Shown piece by piece: positions 62,066-64,000 of a DNA stretch of 64,000 nucleotides (position 1 is its first letter; every line of letters begins with the position of its first letter). A program made the translations under genes and the position numbers. The stretch comes from JANMDU01 sp031418715. GTDB taxonomy: Bacteria; Pseudomonadota; Gammaproteobacteria; Burkholderiales; Burkholderiaceae_C. The notes beneath the pieces are model-generated. The model was given only the letters and a program-made list of their open reading frames with translations, had not been told where the DNA came from and made no database searches. The stretch covers positions 129,221 to 193,220 of the forward strand of contig JANOJL010000031.1 in NCBI GenBank assembly GCA_031418715.1. Reading direction: 5' to 3'.

Positions 62066-62800
62066 ATGGCAGACACCACCCTTCTCATTGACGTGATCAA
62101 GCAAGAGCTTCGCAGCGTGAACAAAACCTATGCCGATGTGGCGCAGGCACTGGAAATGAGCGAATCCAGCGTCAAGCGCATGTTTAGCAAGAAGGAAATG
62201 CCGCTTTCGCGCGTGGACGATGTTTGCCGGATTCTCGGTACGGATTTCGCAGAACTCTCCCGCAAAGTGGCCAATGCCTTGCCGTTGATGACCGAGCTGA
62301 CCTACGAGCAGGAAGCCGCCGTGGTGAAAGATCCGCTCTTGCTACTGGTCGCGATTTGCGTGCTGAGTTATTGGGAATACGAGCAGATTGTGCAAATCTA
62401 CCAACTCACTGAAGCCCAATGCACAGCCAAGTTGCTGGCATTAGACAAACTCGGCGTGATCGAGCTCAAACCCATGAATCGATACCGCCTCAAGGTGGCT
62501 AAAACCTTCCGTTGGCGCAGCGATGGCCCGATTCGCGGCTATTTCACGCAGCATGTGGTGGGCGAATATTTCTCTGGTCGCTTCGACCGAGAAGGCGAAA
62601 CGCTACTCATGGTGCACGGCAACATCAATCGCGCAGTTGCCCCGAATTTCGTCGAACGCATCAACCGCATCGGCCAAGATTTCGCAGCGCAGCATCTGGC
62701 GGATAAAAAGATGGACGAAAAACACCGCGATGGCTTCACGATGATCGTGGGGTTTCGGCGCTGGGAGTTTTCGGCGTTTACCGGGATGCGGAGGAAGTGA
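62066..62800 (+). CDS. XRE-family helix-turn-helix regulator
   Basis: 244 residues. HTH at about 8-65 (YADVAQALEMSESSVKRMFSKKEMPLSRVDDVCRILG split across the two helices). The remaining 180 residues match no named sensor domain; they are alpha-beta and end MIVGFRRWEFSAFTGMRRK. It diverges from ggt with 52 bp between starts and may control it. Its ligand is unknown. Confidence 0.8.
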   Translation: MADTTLLIDVIKQELRSVNKTYADVAQALEMSESSVKRMFSKKEMPLSRVDDVCRILGTDFAELSRKVANALPLMTELTYEQEAAVVKDPLLLLVAICVLSYWEYEQIVQIYQLTEAQCTAKLLALDKLGVIELKPMNRYRLKVAKTFRWRSDGPIRGYFTQHVVGEYFSGRFDREGETLLMVHGNINRAVAPNFVERINRIGQDFAAQHLADKKMDEKHRDGFTMIVGFRRWEFSAFTGMRRK

Positions 62801-62826
62801 AATTCAAATCAAATTCAACTTCGAAT

Positions 62827-63399
62827 TCAAAGCTTCAGTAAATGCTCCCGATAGTGCATCAGCTCATCAATCGACTCATGCACATCCGCCAGCGCCGTAT
62901 GCCGCTGCTTTTTCTTGAAGCTCTTGTAAGCCTCCGGCTTCCAGCGTTTGGCGAGTTCTTTCAACGTACTCACGTCTAAGTTGCGGTAATGGAAGAAAGC
63001 ATCAAGCTTGGGCATGTAGCGCACGAGAAAGCGCCTGTCTTGGCTGATGGTGTTGCCGCAGAGGGGGGATTTTCCTACGCTGACATAGGTTTTGAGGAAG
63101 TCAATCAGTTGCCTTTCTGCGCTGGCGGGGGTGACTTTGCTGTTGCGCACACGCTCGACCAGCCCGCTTTTGGTGTGGGTGGAGACATTCCATTTGTCCA
63201 TTTTCTTCAGAGCCGCTTCGCTCACGCGCAAGGCAAACACTGGGCCTTCGACGCGGATGGAGAGATCAGGATTGGTCACGACGACGGCAATTTCGATCAA
63301 ACGGTTTTCAATCGGGTCAAGACCTGTCATTTCGCAGTCGAGCCAGACGAGGTTGTATTCAGATTTCTTGAGCGTTGGAGTGGGTGAAGCAGTAGTCAT
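62827..63399 (-). CDS. orn: Oligoribonuclease
   Basis: 190 residues from ATG 63399; an upstream ATG at 63447 gives a non-conserved extension. DEDDh exonuclease: WLDCEMTGLDP (first Asp and Glu), then the ISQDRRFLVRYMP block, and HTALADVHESIDELMHYREH with the catalytic His and Asp. Degrades short RNA and pGpG to mononucleotides. Divergent from an M48 protease gene as in other Burkholderiales. Confidence 0.96.
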   Translation of the reverse strand: MTTASPTPTLKKSEYNLVWLDCEMTGLDPIENRLIEIAVVVTNPDLSIRVEGPVFALRVSEAALKKMDKWNVSTHTKSGLVERVRNSKVTPASAERQLIDFLKTYVSVGKSPLCGNTISQDRRFLVRYMPKLDAFFHYRNLDVSTLKELAKRWKPEAYKSFKKKQRHTALADVHESIDELMHYREHLLKL

Positions 63400-63464
63400 G
63401 GCTTGATTCTCGCTGAAATGAACGCTCCGATGAAAGCTCTTGAGCAAAAGCCTAAAATCTGTCT

Positions 63465-64000
63465 ATGATCCCTGCTGTTTTTACTGCCCTTTTCGCCGCC
63501 GCACTCGTCGTTGGCCTTCTTCTCAAACTTTGGCTGGCCACGCGCCAGATTCGCCATGTGGCGCAGCATCGCGCGGCTGTGCCTGCCGCATTCGCAGAGC
63601 GGATCACGCTCGCCGCGCATCAAAAAGCGGCGGATTACACGGTTGCGAAAGCGCGGCTGGGTATTTTGGAGTTGGCTTTTGGCGCAGCCGTTTTGCTGGG
63701 TTGGACGCTGCTCGGTGGGCTGGATTTGCTCAACCAAAGCTTACTTGCATGGTTCGGCGCGGGTTTAACGCAGCAGCTCTTGCTGTTCGTGAGCTTTGTG
63801 GTGATTGGTGGCATCATTGATTTGCCGTTTTCTCTCTATGGCATTTTTGTATTGGAAGAAAAATTCGGTTTTAACAAAATGAGCTTCAAGCTCTGGCTGT
63901 TTGATGCGATCAAGGGTGCATTCATTGGCGCGTTGATCGGCCTGCCGATTGCAGCGCTGATTTTGTGGGTCATGGGCGCTGCGGGTGATTTGTGGTGGCT
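63465..64000 (+). CDS. M48 family membrane metallopeptidase (Ste24/CAAX prenyl protease-like), 3' end outside window
   Basis: 178 residues visible, cut by the window edge. Four hydrophobic segments (about 3-22, 65-85, 103-125, 150-170) and the N-terminal pattern RQIRHVAQHRAAVPAAF ... HQKAADYTVAKARLG and LPFSLYGIFVLEEKFGFNKM, which belongs to the Ste24-type N-terminal domain of bacterial M48 proteases. The HExxH zinc motif would lie beyond the window. Divergent from orn. Confidence 0.88.
   Translation, partial: MIPAVFTALFAAALVVGLLLKLWLATRQIRHVAQHRAAVPAAFAERITLAAHQKAADYTVAKARLGILELAFGAAVLLGWTLLGGLDLLNQSLLAWFGAGLTQQLLLFVSFVVIGGIIDLPFSLYGIFVLEEKFGFNKMSFKLWLFDAIKGAFIGALIGLPIAALILWVMGAAGDLWW

Noticed and set aside
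1..64000. CRISPR arrays, tRNA or rRNA genes, phage structural genes, intact insertion sequences
   Set aside because: Looked for throughout; no regularly spaced repeats, cloverleaf-type sequences, phage genes or complete transposase with inverted ends were seen.

Overview
The window looks like a chromosomal segment of a betaproteobacterium of the order Burkholderiales, most likely family Comamonadaceae. This is inferred from gene content and order (ftsH-folP, glyQ-glyS-gmhB-plsC, def-fmt-azlC-azlD, pilT-pilU beside yggS, folE-BLUF, orn beside an M48 protease), from moderate GC content, and from a dispersed short repeat carrying TGCTAT...ATAGCA next to a CTGCGCAG core and TTATAACGG. No tRNA, rRNA, CRISPR array, prophage or intact insertion sequence was seen. 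Coding density is high, and the two edges cut a CsoR/FrmR-type regulator (left) and an M48 protease (right).

Layout. 1-3.2 kb: thiol-sensor repressor, persulfide dioxygenase-rhodanese fusion, pyrD, rpiA. 3.3-10.7 kb: an aminoethylphosphonate uptake and degradation cluster (binding protein, ATPase, double permease, FAD oxidoreductase, PhnX, a Nudix hydrolase) diverging from a PhnZ-like HD oxygenase, with a candidate PhoB box between the divergent genes. 10.8-18.1 kb: glutaredoxin-domain protein, prlC, yhbY, rlmE, ftsH, folP. 18.1-25.2 kb: IS30-type transposase remnant, response regulator with a decayed cyclase-like domain, patatin/NTE protein, D-aminoacylase plus a decayed partial copy, BASS transporter. 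25.2-32.5 kb: glyQ, glyS, an inserted two-gene nucleotidyltransferase-like module, gmhB, plsC, an AT-rich island, tag. 32.7-36.4 kb: argP/argO pair, then two divergent genes whose 5' ends appear to have been removed by one deletion. 36.4-46.1 kb: dprA, LysM protein, def, fmt, azlCD, a beta-hydroxyacid dehydrogenase, pilU, pilT, yggS. 46.2-54.3 kb: DUF429 protein, a broken sensor kinase with an intact response regulator, the folE-BLUF-rhodanese-EamA operon, cardiolipin-synthase-like and EEP-nuclease genes. 54.4-57.5 kb: ppk2 diverging from a plcP-agt type lipid-remodelling pair, with one candidate PhoB box facing each way. 57.5-64 kb: quinone oxidoreductase, FkbM methyltransferase, EamA transporter, ggt, XRE regulator, orn, M48 protease.

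Two themes stand out. First, phosphorus economy: three sites with TGTCA-type hexamers repeated every 11 bp sit upstream of the phosphonate operon, ppk2 and plcP-agt, suggesting a local share of a PhoB regulon covering phosphonate use, polyphosphate and phospholipid replacement. Second, a roughly 65-bp palindromic repeat is present in at least 15 places. Eight copies lie in frame inside protein genes (glutaredoxin-domain protein, rlmE, folP, dprA, fmt, azlC, yggS, DUF429), and three more supply the stop codon of a gene. This recalls, in principle, the coding palindromic elements of Rickettsia.
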